Assembly: GCA_045661225.1 (NCBI GenBank)
Contig: JAZRFF010000003.1
Coordinates: 124,001-188,000 of the forward strand
Source of the DNA: HGM04593 sp045661225
GTDB lineage: Bacteria; Bacteroidota; Bacteroidia; Bacteroidales; Bacteroidaceae
Reading direction: 5' to 3'
DNA: 64,000 nt
The notes beneath the pieces are model-generated. The model saw only the letters and a program-made list of their open reading frames with translations. It did no database searches and had not been told where the DNA came from. The position numbers and the translations under genes are program-made. Positions 34,362 through 42,995 of this stretch are shown here, one piece after another. Every line of letters begins with the position of its first letter. Within the stretch, counting starts at the first letter, position 1.

Positions 34362-35939
34362 ATGAGAATAAAAAATACCATTATAGCAACCATTGCCGCA
34401 TTATTGCTAACAGCGTGCGGCGACTTTCTTGAGCCAAAGTCTGAAAGCGAATTTGTACCCGAGGACGCAATATCACTGAACGAATTATTGCTCGGCGAAG
34501 CCTACCAGCGCAACGACAAGCCCGGTTTCAGCCGTTTCCTGGCCCTGCTCGATGACGACATTGAAGCAACCCCCTACCAGAACCCCAATGTAGGTTTCGA
34601 CGAGAACAAGTACCTCGCAAGTTTCTCGTGGCAACCCGATATGTTCACAATGATGGAGCTGGCAAACTCGGGACACACAAACATATACGAGTACTACTAC
34701 CGCACTATTCTCGGAGCAAATGCAGTAATAGATTATATTCCATTGGTCAAGGACACCGAGAACAATATTAGAACAGTAAAGGCACAGGCATACGCTCTGC
34801 GCGGTTTCTACTACTTTAACCTTGTAAACATTTTCGGCCAGCCATATAACAGCAATCCCGAGGCATTAGGCGTGCCGTTGAAGACCCATAGCGGCATAGA
34901 GAAAGAAGAAGATGCACTAAGACGACGCACCGTGGCCGAAGTTTACACACAGATATTAAGTGACCTTCACGAGGCCGAAAGCAATTATCTCCAGTTGCCA
35001 TACAGTGAGCAGTGGAGTGACGATTTTCGCACAAGCCTTCCAATGGTACAGTTGATGCTCTCACGCACATATCTTTATATGGAAAACTGGGCAAAGGCTG
35101 CCGAGTATGCCGAATATGTGATGAACGACGAAAGGTTCAAGCTCCTTGACCTCAACACAGTACCCTATGAGCAGTCCGATAGCGAAGGTAATACTGTGCG
35201 CAATTATGTAGTGTACCCCACTTACTCATCAAGCGAAACAATATGGCCGTACGGCGACCTTGAAGATATGTTCGAGTGGACATATAGCGAGGGAAACAAC
35301 ACCCACCCCACAACCGGCGAGAGCATATACTCATACTTTCAAGCATCGGAGAGTTTGCTTGCATCGTACCTTGAATGGGACCTTCGCCTGCAATACTACA
35401 TTATTGAAGCACCTGTTGACAAAACCTGGAGTGCTACGTTGTTTATGCCCTACGGCAAGATAAATGTTGGAACAGACCTTTTCACACCCAAACGCGGCAC
35501 AGGTATCTTTGGACGTTGCTTACGTCTATCGGAAGCCTACCTCAATTATGCCGAAGCAAAAGCGATGATGGGCGGCGAGGAAGATATTGCTCAAGCAACT
35601 ACAGCGCTGAACACTTTGCTTATGCACCGTTTCGACCCTCAAGATTTTGAAGAAGAGAGTTTCGACAGTCAAGAGGAACTTATAGAATTCGTGCGTGGGG
35701 AGCGTCGTCGCGAACTCTGTTTCGAAGGACACCGTTGGTTCGACCTTCGCCGTTGGGGTATGCCATCAATCACACACAAGTGGCACGTCGATGAGAATAC
35801 AACAAACGTCTACACGCTTGAAGAGGGCGACCTTCTTTACACCATACCCATTCCCAAAGAAGCAATGGAAGAGAATCCAAGCCTCATTCAGAATGAGTTG
35901 CCCGGCAAACGCACTCCTTCGGAAACAATACAAGATTAA
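34362..35939 (+). CDS. SusD/RagB family surface lipoprotein
   Basis: 525 residues. The lipobox LLLTACGD places the acylated cysteine at residue 19. The body has the helical TPR scaffold of SusD proteins, with AQAYALRGFYYFNLVNIFGQ and ALGVPLKT, RRRTVAEVYTQILSDL, and the C-terminal signature FVRGERRRELCFEGHRWFDL followed by LYTIPIPKEAMEENPSL. It acts as the lid and ligand-binding partner of the SusC transporter, whose gene ends 11 bases upstream. Confidence 0.94.
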   Translation: MRIKNTIIATIAALLLTACGDFLEPKSESEFVPEDAISLNELLLGEAYQRNDKPGFSRFLALLDDDIEATPYQNPNVGFDENKYLASFSWQPDMFTMMELANSGHTNIYEYYYRTILGANAVIDYIPLVKDTENNIRTVKAQAYALRGFYYFNLVNIFGQPYNSNPEALGVPLKTHSGIEKEEDALRRRTVAEVYTQILSDLHEAESNYLQLPYSEQWSDDFRTSLPMVQLMLSRTYLYMENWAKAAEYAEYVMNDERFKLLDLNTVPYEQSDSEGNTVRNYVVYPTYSSSETIWPYGDLEDMFEWTYSEGNNTHPTTGESIYSYFQASESLLASYLEWDLRLQYYIIEAPVDKTWSATLFMPYGKINVGTDLFTPKRGTGIFGRCLRLSEAYLNYAEAKAMMGGEEDIAQATTALNTLLMHRFDPQDFEEESFDSQEELIEFVRGERRRELCFEGHRWFDLRRWGMPSITHKWHVDENTTNVYTLEEGDLLYTIPIPKEAMEENPSLIQNELPGKRTPSETIQD

Positions 35940-35951
35940 AAAAGAACAGCA

Positions 35952-36953
35952 ATGAAAATAATAAAGACTATAATACTGATACTCGCAGCCACATTCTCGC
36001 TCAGCGCGTGTGATAGCGAGGAGAATATTACCCCATCGGGCAACTACTCTCCCATTCGTGGAGGTTTCCCGCAAGGCGACAGCGAATACGATGAAATTAT
36101 CAACAACATCAAGAACGAATTTGGCGTTTACCTGTTGTACAAAGACGTTACAGTTGAGGACCTCAACCGTAGTTGGACATCGGAGCAGACCAGCGGTATT
36201 TACGTTGCCGGTTACGAAGATGAACGCGATGCTCCGGCGTGGAACCTCCCCGAAGAGCAACTGCCTTTCTATGTCAATTATTTCAACGACTATATATTCC
36301 CCAACATAAGTCCGGAGTTCGCAAATATGGTGATGCCCGTAAAGATGTATATGATACACAACCTCCGTACCGAGGCTTTGGACTTTGGAGAAGGAAACAG
36401 TCAGCAGAACACCACCACCGACCCACGCGTAATGATTATGAAAGGTAATTTCGACAGTTGGGCCATAAGTTTTACCGAAGAGATGATGAACAGCCTCAAT
36501 GCCGATTATGCACTCAGACAACTACGCTGTATGTTGCTCATTGAGCTTATAAACCGCATAGACGTTCGCGCTGAATCGCCTGATGAATTCTGGGCCGGCT
36601 TAAATTTCGACACCACCATTGAGTACGAAAAAGAGAACGACCCGAACTATTGTTTCAACTTAGGATTCATAACAAGAATCAACGACAACTTCGGCACAGG
36701 ACGCGCAAAGGAGGTATTCATTGAGTCGAACGTATTTAAAAGCAGCGAATATTGGGCAAAGACAAGTGCAAACTACAACCTCTTTACCGAATACATAAAA
36801 AATGCAATGTGGCTCACTCCCGAAGAGTTCGAACTACGTTACTCGACAAACAAATACCCCATTGTAAAGGAGAAGTACGATATTGTAGTCAAGCATATGC
36901 TCGACAAATACGGAATAAATCTTGTAGGCATCGCGAGAGGCAAGAATAAATAA
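35952..36953 (+). CDS. Putative zinc metallopeptidase-like surface lipoprotein, active site apparently lost
   Basis: 333 residues. Lipobox FSLSACDSEEN with the cysteine at residue 20, followed directly by acidic residues, which resembles the Bacteroidota lipoprotein surface-export signal. Position after SusC/SusD and overall layout recall the putative zinc-binding metallopeptidase family (Mx1-like) commonly found there. The place where I would expect HExxH reads LLIELINRID (about 195-204), so both histidines are missing. The family call rests on context and partial resemblance; the protein may instead be a ligand-binding accessory lipoprotein. It starts 12 bases after SusD and ends 6 before the thioredoxin-like gene. 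Confidence 0.45.
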   Translation: MKIIKTIILILAATFSLSACDSEENITPSGNYSPIRGGFPQGDSEYDEIINNIKNEFGVYLLYKDVTVEDLNRSWTSEQTSGIYVAGYEDERDAPAWNLPEEQLPFYVNYFNDYIFPNISPEFANMVMPVKMYMIHNLRTEALDFGEGNSQQNTTTDPRVMIMKGNFDSWAISFTEEMMNSLNADYALRQLRCMLLIELINRIDVRAESPDEFWAGLNFDTTIEYEKENDPNYCFNLGFITRINDNFGTGRAKEVFIESNVFKSSEYWAKTSANYNLFTEYIKNAMWLTPEEFELRYSTNKYPIVKEKYDIVVKHMLDKYGINLVGIARGKNK

Positions 36954-36959
36954 CAGAAG

Positions 36960-38075
36960 ATGAAAGCCACCCCCGTTATGACAACAATAATCGCATCGTT
37001 TATGCTGTTTGTCTCGTGTATGGGAATTGCGAACAACAGCATTCCTGCACAGTCGTTGCAGGTTGATTCCTTGTGGCAGGTTACCCCATCGACAGCACAG
37101 GAGTTAATAGACAACTTTACAAACGTCAATAAGATGCTGAAGAAGGGCGATACCGCACTACACACCACCAATATGTGCTATTATATATGGCACAGCGGCG
37201 AATATATGTTTAAGTGCAAGGGTAAGAATGACGACATTGCCAAGTTGCCGGTCTTGACAGGCGAAATAGACTTCAACGATGCTGTTGTCGACTCTTTTAT
37301 GAGCAAACACGACGCAGCACGTTTTGCCGACCACTATTTTACTCTTCGTGCAATGCAACGCGGCGACAGCTATGAGGAGTCGCGCGACGGAATTACAATA
37401 ACCGTCTTCTTTGAGCCACGCGCAATGAACGACAACGACTACAGCAAGATTATGCAAGTCTTTTCCTGCAATAACGCACGTCTGCACGTCGCCTACCTCG
37501 AAAAGCTCAAGTTCCCGTTACGTAACAGCGGTTGCAATGAACAGTTATACGCGGCACGGCCACTCATCGAGGCCAACACAGCCGACAGCAAGGTTAAGAA
37601 AGAGATTCTTGAACTATTCGATATCTACAAAAACATAATGCCAGGAAGCACAGCCCCCACCCCGTTACTCAAAGACCTCAACGGTCAAGAGCGCACTTTT
37701 GCCGAGTATCGTGGCAAAGTGTTAGTCATTGACGTGTGGGCCACTTGGTGCAGTAGCTGTCTAAAAGGTTTTCAAGCCTACAAGGAACTACGCGATAAAT
37801 ACAAAGATTGTGACAAAATTGAGTTTATTACAGTATCGACCGACCGCAAGGAAAAGATAAACTCAGTCAAGGCAGTAATTGAAAAATACGGAATAAGCGA
37901 TATTACCAATCTTGTAACCGATTGTTCCGTACAGTCACAATTCGAGAGCGACTATATGATTTCAGGCATTCCCCGATATATTATTATAGACAAGGAAGGA
38001 CGTCTGGTAACCGCATACGCTCCCAAGCCCGGTTCAGGAATGGAAGAACTAATTACAAAAACTATAAACCAATAA
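36960..38075 (+). CDS. TlpA-like thioredoxin-fold lipoprotein
   Basis: 371 residues. A hydrophobic N terminus ending MLFVSCMG suggests a lipoprotein with the cysteine at residue 20. Residues about 25-220 form an unassigned helical region containing several cysteines. The C-terminal thioredoxin domain (about 230-371) has PGSTAPTPLLKDLNG, VLVIDVWATWCSSCLKGF with Cys264 and Cys267, and the cis-proline loop ISGIPRYIIID. The active site CSSC lacks the usual proline or glycine-proline. It would act on disulfides outside the inner membrane. Last gene of the SusC operon. Confidence 0.85.
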   Translation: MKATPVMTTIIASFMLFVSCMGIANNSIPAQSLQVDSLWQVTPSTAQELIDNFTNVNKMLKKGDTALHTTNMCYYIWHSGEYMFKCKGKNDDIAKLPVLTGEIDFNDAVVDSFMSKHDAARFADHYFTLRAMQRGDSYEESRDGITITVFFEPRAMNDNDYSKIMQVFSCNNARLHVAYLEKLKFPLRNSGCNEQLYAARPLIEANTADSKVKKEILELFDIYKNIMPGSTAPTPLLKDLNGQERTFAEYRGKVLVIDVWATWCSSCLKGFQAYKELRDKYKDCDKIEFITVSTDRKEKINSVKAVIEKYGISDITNLVTDCSVQSQFESDYMISGIPRYIIIDKEGRLVTAYAPKPGSGMEELITKTINQ

Positions 38076-38114
38076 AATCAAGACAAATCCCGTAGCACAA
38101 TTTAACAGCAAATA

Positions 38115-38156
38115 AACAAGCAGAAAAGAGAGTCGCGACTCTCTTTTCTGCTTGTT
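38115..38156 (+). terminator. Perfect 42-base palindrome after the SusC operon
   Basis: Two 21-base arms meet with no spacer (centre GTCG/CGAC at 38132-38139; outer ends AACAAG and CTTGTT). It lies 40 bases after the operon's last stop codon and probably ends it, although there is no separate T-run after the stem. Confidence 0.65.
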
Positions 38157-38246
38157 CATACTTCTATATTAAATAACGTATGTTAATCTTTATACATAAA
38201 AACACATATTCAACACCTTATGCTTTTATAAATTACATAAAATCAC

Positions 38247-38254
38247 TAATTTTG
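38247..38254 (+). promoter_or_regulatory. -7 promoter box for the type IX tail protein
   Basis: TAATTTTG matches TAnnTTTG exactly, 63 bases before the ATG at 38318; TTTT about 19 bases upstream is the nearest -33-like element. Confidence 0.5.
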
Positions 38255-38317
38255 CAACTGACATAAAAACACAAAAAACATTCCTTATTATTTGCAATAA
38301 TCATAAACAGTATACAT

Positions 38318-40366
38318 ATGAAAAGAATTTTACTATCAATTCTCTGTTTTCTGGCAATAGCATTAAATGCGAATGCCGAAACCTACACACACAAATTCGC
38401 CAGTGGTCAACTGACAACAGCAGGAGGCGAAGTAACACTGAGCGACGTTGTATGGAACGCCACCGAAGCGGTAAGCATCGGTTGGAACAACACAAAAGGA
38501 ATACAGTTCGGCAGCACTGATGCCTGCAACACATTCTATCAATTAAGTACACAGGCTTTTGCCGGCTGCAAAATAAGAAGCATCACCGTAAACAGCAGCA
38601 CTGCAGCAAAAGGCGATGCAAAACTGACCATAAAGGTTGGCAACGAAACCTCGGGCGAGATTTCTCTTTCAACATCAGCCAAAGACTACACTCACAGTTT
38701 CGACAATGCAACAGGAGAGATAACTATAAGCTGGACAGCTGCTAATCGCGCATATTATGTAAAATCAATCACCATAGACTACGCGCCCGATGCCAGCACC
38801 TTTAATGTACCCGCACCGGAATTCAAGACAACTCCCGGAATATATGCCAACAGCGTAAAGGTCATTGCAGAGACAACCGAGCAAACAGCAGCTATTTACT
38901 ACACAACAGACGGAACAATCCCCTGCTACGAGGACTACGTGAACGAAACAGGAACCACAAACAGCAGTCGCACCTGGCAGATTATTTGCGACCTTACAAG
39001 CACTACAACCATCAAAGCTATGAGCGTAATTGTTGATGGCGAAAGCGTTTACAAGAGCGAGGTTAGTGAAGCTGCGTTCTACGTATCGCCACACAAACCC
39101 TACATTCTTGCAACAGCAATAGAATCGGGTAACAAATATGCAATGATAGCAGCCGACAGTGCAGCCTGCCACATCTACGATGCCACAGCAACAGGCAACC
39201 TACCCACTCGTGCAGCCATTGCGCCCAACGACAAATTTATCGAAACAGTTGAGTGCGCCGGATACACTTTTACCGCAATAGGCGGAGAATACACAATACA
39301 AGATATTCTTGGTCGCTACATTGTACAAAACGGAACAGAACCGACCTTCAAGGCTACAGCCGAAAAGCCCTCAACCGGTGCAACCTGGAGTGTAACCATC
39401 AGCAACGAAGGTTATGCAACAATCAGCAATGCGGCAGGATACGCCATCTACTTTAATGAAGAGAATGCCACATACGGTTGCTACCAACCATCAAATACCA
39501 CAACCCTGCACCTGCCCCGATTATACAAGCAACGCGAGTATCCCGAATACACAATTCTTCCGGCAAGCCTGAGTAGCATCGACAAGTTCGAGTATCTTAC
39601 GATATCTTGTAACGAAGGTATCGGTACAAGCAACCTCAAGGCCACAGCCAGCGGTTTCGAGATTGAGGTACCCCTTACCTGCACACAGATTGACGAAAAG
39701 ACGCTCAAATTCACCCCCGCAGCCCCAATTACAACCAAGAACAACACCAACCTCCAGATAAACATCACCGGCGACATTATTCTGAACCCGGGAGGCATAC
39801 AGATGGCACTCCCCATCAGTACGCGCTACGGAGTAAAGACACTCGCTTCGTACACAATAATCGGCGACGCCGAGGCTGCCAGAATTATCGAGGTAAGCCC
39901 AGCCAACGGTTCTACAGTAGAAGAACTATCATATTTTATATTCACAATGAGCTACTACGCCGACCACTCTACCGACGGAGCACTACAGCCTCGATTACAC
40001 CTCGAAGGCAGCGAGACGCTTATCCCACTCGAAAAAACTCCCGAGAACGGTAGCGGAGGCTTTACAAAAATGGATCAAGTTGCACTCAAGACTTCGGAGC
40101 CGGTTCTTGAAAACGGAATTTACATTCTTGAAATACCCACAGGCTACTTCACCGATGGTAACGGCAAGGAGATTACAGGCGTGACACTGCGCTACATTGT
40201 CAAGAACGAGACCGCCATTGACGAGGTTCTTGCCGATGAGACAAATGGTTGGACAATACACAACGCTTGCGGAATCAAGATTCTTGAAACCACAAATGCA
40301 ACCGAACTAAACGCACTGCCCTCCGGTTTCTACATAGTAAATGGTATAAAGGTATTCAAAAAGTAA
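38318..40366 (+). CDS. Secreted protein with chitobiase-C-terminal-like domain and type IX-like sorting tail
   Basis: 682 residues. A signal peptide (1-20, ending LNANA) precedes an N-terminal beta region, then about residues 165-255 a CHB_HEX_C-like domain with IYYTTDGTIPCYEDYV and TTTIKAMSVIVDG. Further beta-rich regions follow, including two Ig-like stretches (about 395-500 and 520-635). The final residues LPSGFYIVNGIKVFKK resemble the C-terminal sorting tails of type IX secreted proteins. No catalytic motif was seen. It is a single gene between a promoter box and a strong terminator. Because PorQ is encoded in the same window, surface delivery by type IX secretion is possible but unproven. 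Confidence 0.7.
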   Translation: MKRILLSILCFLAIALNANAETYTHKFASGQLTTAGGEVTLSDVVWNATEAVSIGWNNTKGIQFGSTDACNTFYQLSTQAFAGCKIRSITVNSSTAAKGDAKLTIKVGNETSGEISLSTSAKDYTHSFDNATGEITISWTAANRAYYVKSITIDYAPDASTFNVPAPEFKTTPGIYANSVKVIAETTEQTAAIYYTTDGTIPCYEDYVNETGTTNSSRTWQIICDLTSTTTIKAMSVIVDGESVYKSEVSEAAFYVSPHKPYILATAIESGNKYAMIAADSAACHIYDATATGNLPTRAAIAPNDKFIETVECAGYTFTAIGGEYTIQDILGRYIVQNGTEPTFKATAEKPSTGATWSVTISNEGYATISNAAGYAIYFNEENATYGCYQPSNTTTLHLPRLYKQREYPEYTILPASLSSIDKFEYLTISCNEGIGTSNLKATASGFEIEVPLTCTQIDEKTLKFTPAAPITTKNNTNLQINITGDIILNPGGIQMALPISTRYGVKTLASYTIIGDAEAARIIEVSPANGSTVEELSYFIFTMSYYADHSTDGALQPRLHLEGSETLIPLEKTPENGSGGFTKMDQVALKTSEPVLENGIYILEIPTGYFTDGNGKEITGVTLRYIVKNETAIDEVLADETNGWTIHNACGIKILETTNATELNALPSGFYIVNGIKVFKK

Positions 40367-40382
40367 TTCACAAAAGCCACAG

Positions 40383-40410
40383 AAAAAGACGGAGTACCCT
40401 CCGTCTTTTT
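40383..40410 (+). terminator. Terminator after the type IX tail protein gene
   Basis: A 12-pair perfect stem (AAAAAGACGGAG with CTCCGTCTTTTT), a four-base loop, and three further T residues. Confidence 0.95.
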
Positions 40411-40497
40411 TTTATCCACTAATCACGAAACATATGTCTATACCACGTAAAAACAAAATCTTTCCATATAAATAACATTATAATCGATTTTTATTTT

Positions 40498-40505
40498 TAT
40501 ATTCG
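40498..40505 (+). promoter_or_regulatory. Possible -7 promoter box of the DUF349 gene
   Basis: TATATTCG is one base off TAnnTTTG and lies 73 bases upstream of the ATG. Confidence 0.4.
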
Positions 40506-40578
40506 CAGAATAAAGCAACGGCGGTAAACGAACGCTCATAAGAGCCAACGCCGCTATTAACCATAAAAAACAGAACAG

Positions 40579-42462
40579 ATGAGTGAAACAATTAAATCCG
40601 ATGAACAGTTCAAGGAACTGAACATTGTGAGTACTCCTGAAGAGGCTGCAGATGCCGCTACGACTGAAATTATTGAGCAGAACAGCATTGAAGAGGAGGC
40701 TCCACGAGTGCAAGCTGAAGAGACAATGCCTCAACAAGAGAGTAGCGAAGAGTCAAGACCATCAACCCGTCAGGAGATTATCGAACGCCTTGAGGTTATT
40801 GCCGCCGGCGACGAAGCACTCAGCTGTAGAGCCGAGGTTGAAGCCTTGAAGGTACTCTTCTACCGTATGCGCACAACCGAGATTGAGGCTGCCCACAAAG
40901 AGTATATTGCACAAGGCGGAGACGAAAACGCGTTTATTCCCCAAGCAGACAGCCTTGAAGAGCCTTTTAAAGCCTGTATGAACGCTATTAAAGCCAAGCG
41001 CAATGCGTGGCAGGCTGCACAAGAGCAAGAGATGAGAAACAACCTCGAGAAAAAAGAAGCACTCCTTGCACAGCTACAAGCACTTATAGAAAAAGCCGCG
41101 CAAGACACCCCCGATGTAAATGAATTCAGAGCGTTGCAAGCACAGTGGAAAGAGATTAAAAACATTCCACAGGAGCACGTAACATCGACGTGGAAGCAGT
41201 ATCAGTTGCTTGTAGAACAATTCTATGACGTTCTGAAAATAAACCACGAGTTCCGTGAATACGACTTCAAGAAGAACCTCGAGACAAAGATTCGTCTATG
41301 CGAGGCTGCCGAAGCCCTTGAGAATGACGAAGACATAATAAACGCATTCCGCCAACTGCAGCAGTTGCATAACGAGTTTCGCGAGACCGGTCCTGTGGCA
41401 CAAGAACTGCGCGAGGAAATTTGGACACGTTTCAAGACAGCATCGACCAACATCAATCGTCGCCACCAAGAACACTTTGAAGCCAAGAAAGAGGCTGAGA
41501 AGGAGAATCTCGACAAGAAGAGTGCAATTTGCGAACAGATTGAAAGCATAGAGTACGCAGCGCTTACCACATACCAGGCTTGGAACAACGCGACACAGCA
41601 AATACTCTCCTTGCAAACAGAGTGGAAGGAGATTGGCTTTGCGCCACAAAAGATGAACCTTAAAATATTCGAACGTTTCCGTGCCGCTTGCGACGAATTC
41701 TTCAAGCGTAAGAGCGAATTTTTCAAGGAGGCAAAAAACCTGCTCAACAGCAACCTTGAGCGCAAGAAAGAACTATGCGAACAGGCCGAGTTGTTGAAGG
41801 ACAGCGAAGAGTGGAAAGCGACTGCCGACAAACTCACAAAACTGCAAAAAGAATGGAAACTCATAGGTGCTGTACCACAGAAGCACTCCGAAGCCTTGTG
41901 GAAACGTTTCACAGCAGCTTGCGACACATTCTTTGAGCGACGCAACGCAGCTACATCGTCACAGCGCTCGATTGAACAAGAAAATCTCAAGCAAAAACGC
42001 GAGATTATCGAAGCTATCAAGAGCATCGACACCACACTCCCCGCCGATGAGCAGACAAAGCAAATATCAGCACTCAGCGAAAAATGGAACAGCATAGGTT
42101 TTGTGCCATTCAAGGAGAAAGACAAGATTTACAAAGAGTACAAGCAAGCCATAAACAGCATCTACGAGAAATTACACGTAAATGCCAACGAGCGCAAACT
42201 TGCAAACTTCCGCAACAACATAGGCAAGAGCGGCAATAGCCTGCAACGCGAACGCGACCATCTCATTCGCCAATACGAGACACTGAAAAACGAGATTTCC
42301 ACCTACGAGAACAACCTTGGATTCCTCAGTGCTTCGAACAAGAAAGGCGAAAGCCTTGTAGACGTTATGCGCCAGAAAGTCGAGAAGCTCAAGCAAGATG
42401 CCGAAGTTATATTAAAGAAGATTCGCCTTGTAGAAGACGAGATTGAGAAAGAAGGCAAGTAA
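40579..42462 (+). CDS. DUF349 repeat protein
   Basis: 627 residues, cytoplasmic, almost entirely charged helix and probable coiled coil. After an acidic N-terminal region (about 1-70), a repeated unit of about 70 residues is seen at least four times, each with a tryptophan-lysine core such as LQAQWKEIKNIP, LQTEWKEIGFAPQK, LQKEWKLIGAVPQKH and LSEKWNSIGFVPFKEKD, followed by a phenylalanine-rich helix (WKRFTAACDTFFERR). These are DUF349 repeats. The C terminus is a coiled coil. Function is unassigned in Bacteroidota. Confidence 0.9.
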   Translation: MSETIKSDEQFKELNIVSTPEEAADAATTEIIEQNSIEEEAPRVQAEETMPQQESSEESRPSTRQEIIERLEVIAAGDEALSCRAEVEALKVLFYRMRTTEIEAAHKEYIAQGGDENAFIPQADSLEEPFKACMNAIKAKRNAWQAAQEQEMRNNLEKKEALLAQLQALIEKAAQDTPDVNEFRALQAQWKEIKNIPQEHVTSTWKQYQLLVEQFYDVLKINHEFREYDFKKNLETKIRLCEAAEALENDEDIINAFRQLQQLHNEFRETGPVAQELREEIWTRFKTASTNINRRHQEHFEAKKEAEKENLDKKSAICEQIESIEYAALTTYQAWNNATQQILSLQTEWKEIGFAPQKMNLKIFERFRAACDEFFKRKSEFFKEAKNLLNSNLERKKELCEQAELLKDSEEWKATADKLTKLQKEWKLIGAVPQKHSEALWKRFTAACDTFFERRNAATSSQRSIEQENLKQKREIIEAIKSIDTTLPADEQTKQISALSEKWNSIGFVPFKEKDKIYKEYKQAINSIYEKLHVNANERKLANFRNNIGKSGNSLQRERDHLIRQYETLKNEISTYENNLGFLSASNKKGESLVDVMRQKVEKLKQDAEVILKKIRLVEDEIEKEGK

Positions 42463-42479
42463 AAACAAACCTATCCACA

Positions 42480-42521
42480 AAACAGTTAAGGCTCTCTAAA
42501 TTTAGAGAGCCTTAACTGTTT
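42480..42521. terminator. Perfect 42-base palindrome between convergent DUF349 and secG genes
   Basis: Two 21-base arms meet without a loop (centre CTAAATTTAG; GGCTCTC with GAGAGCC). It starts 18 bases past the DUF349 stop. It may end transcription from the left; secG has its own hairpin. Confidence 0.65.
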
Positions 42522-42637
42522 ATAATATTGCAAAAACACATCAAGCAAGAAAATAAGTGAACAACGCAAGACATCACCCCCCCAATACTTTAGATTTAAA
42601 TATCTCCGGAACCTCTAGAGTACTGCATCTAAACAAA

Positions 42638-42662
42638 AAGGCGAGCCATAAAGACCCGCCTT
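42638..42662 (-). terminator. Terminator of the secG operon
   Basis: AAGGCG pairs with CGCCTT, with an extra G-C pair inside; on the minus strand TTTTTGTTT follows. It lies 24 bases after the secG stop. Confidence 0.65.
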
Positions 42663-42685
42663 ACTCTTAATTCAATACCAACAGA

Positions 42686-42994
42686 TTACTCGGCATCGGG
42701 AGCCACAGGAGACTGAGGAAGCTCGTTAACAGCATTCTCAATTACCGGGCTGAGACTATTTGCGCTGACCTCCTTTGGAAGAGAGTGAGCAGCCAAAATA
42801 CTAATTACCACCATAAAGACAGCAAGAGTCCAGGTAGCCTTCTCAAGAAAATCGGTAGTCTTTCTAACACCCATAATCTGGTTCGAAGAGGCAAAGCCTG
42901 CAGCAAGACCACCACCCTTTGAGTTCTGAATCAATACTATTCCGCACATCAACACCGATGCAATCACAATCAGTATAACACAAAGCAAATACAT
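42686..42994 (-). CDS. secG: Preprotein translocase subunit SecG
   Basis: 102 residues with two membrane helices (about 2-21 and 53-72). The conserved loop between them, IQNSKGGGLAAGFASSNQIMG, followed by TTDFLEKATWTLA, is diagnostic. SecG assists SecYEG protein export. An acidic-polar tail extends about 30 residues after the second helix. It is the last gene of a four-gene envelope operon, 1 base after the upstream gene. Confidence 0.95.
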   Translation of the reverse strand: MYLLCVILIVIASVLMCGIVLIQNSKGGGLAAGFASSNQIMGVRKTTDFLEKATWTLAVFMVVISILAAHSLPKEVSANSLSPVIENAVNELPQSPVAPDAE

Positions 42995-42995
42995 A

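Noticed and set aside
30988..38075. A polysaccharide utilisation locus
   Set aside because: SusC and SusD are present, but no glycoside hydrolase, lyase, sulfatase or hybrid two-component or ECF regulator lies within the window, so glycan use cannot be claimed.
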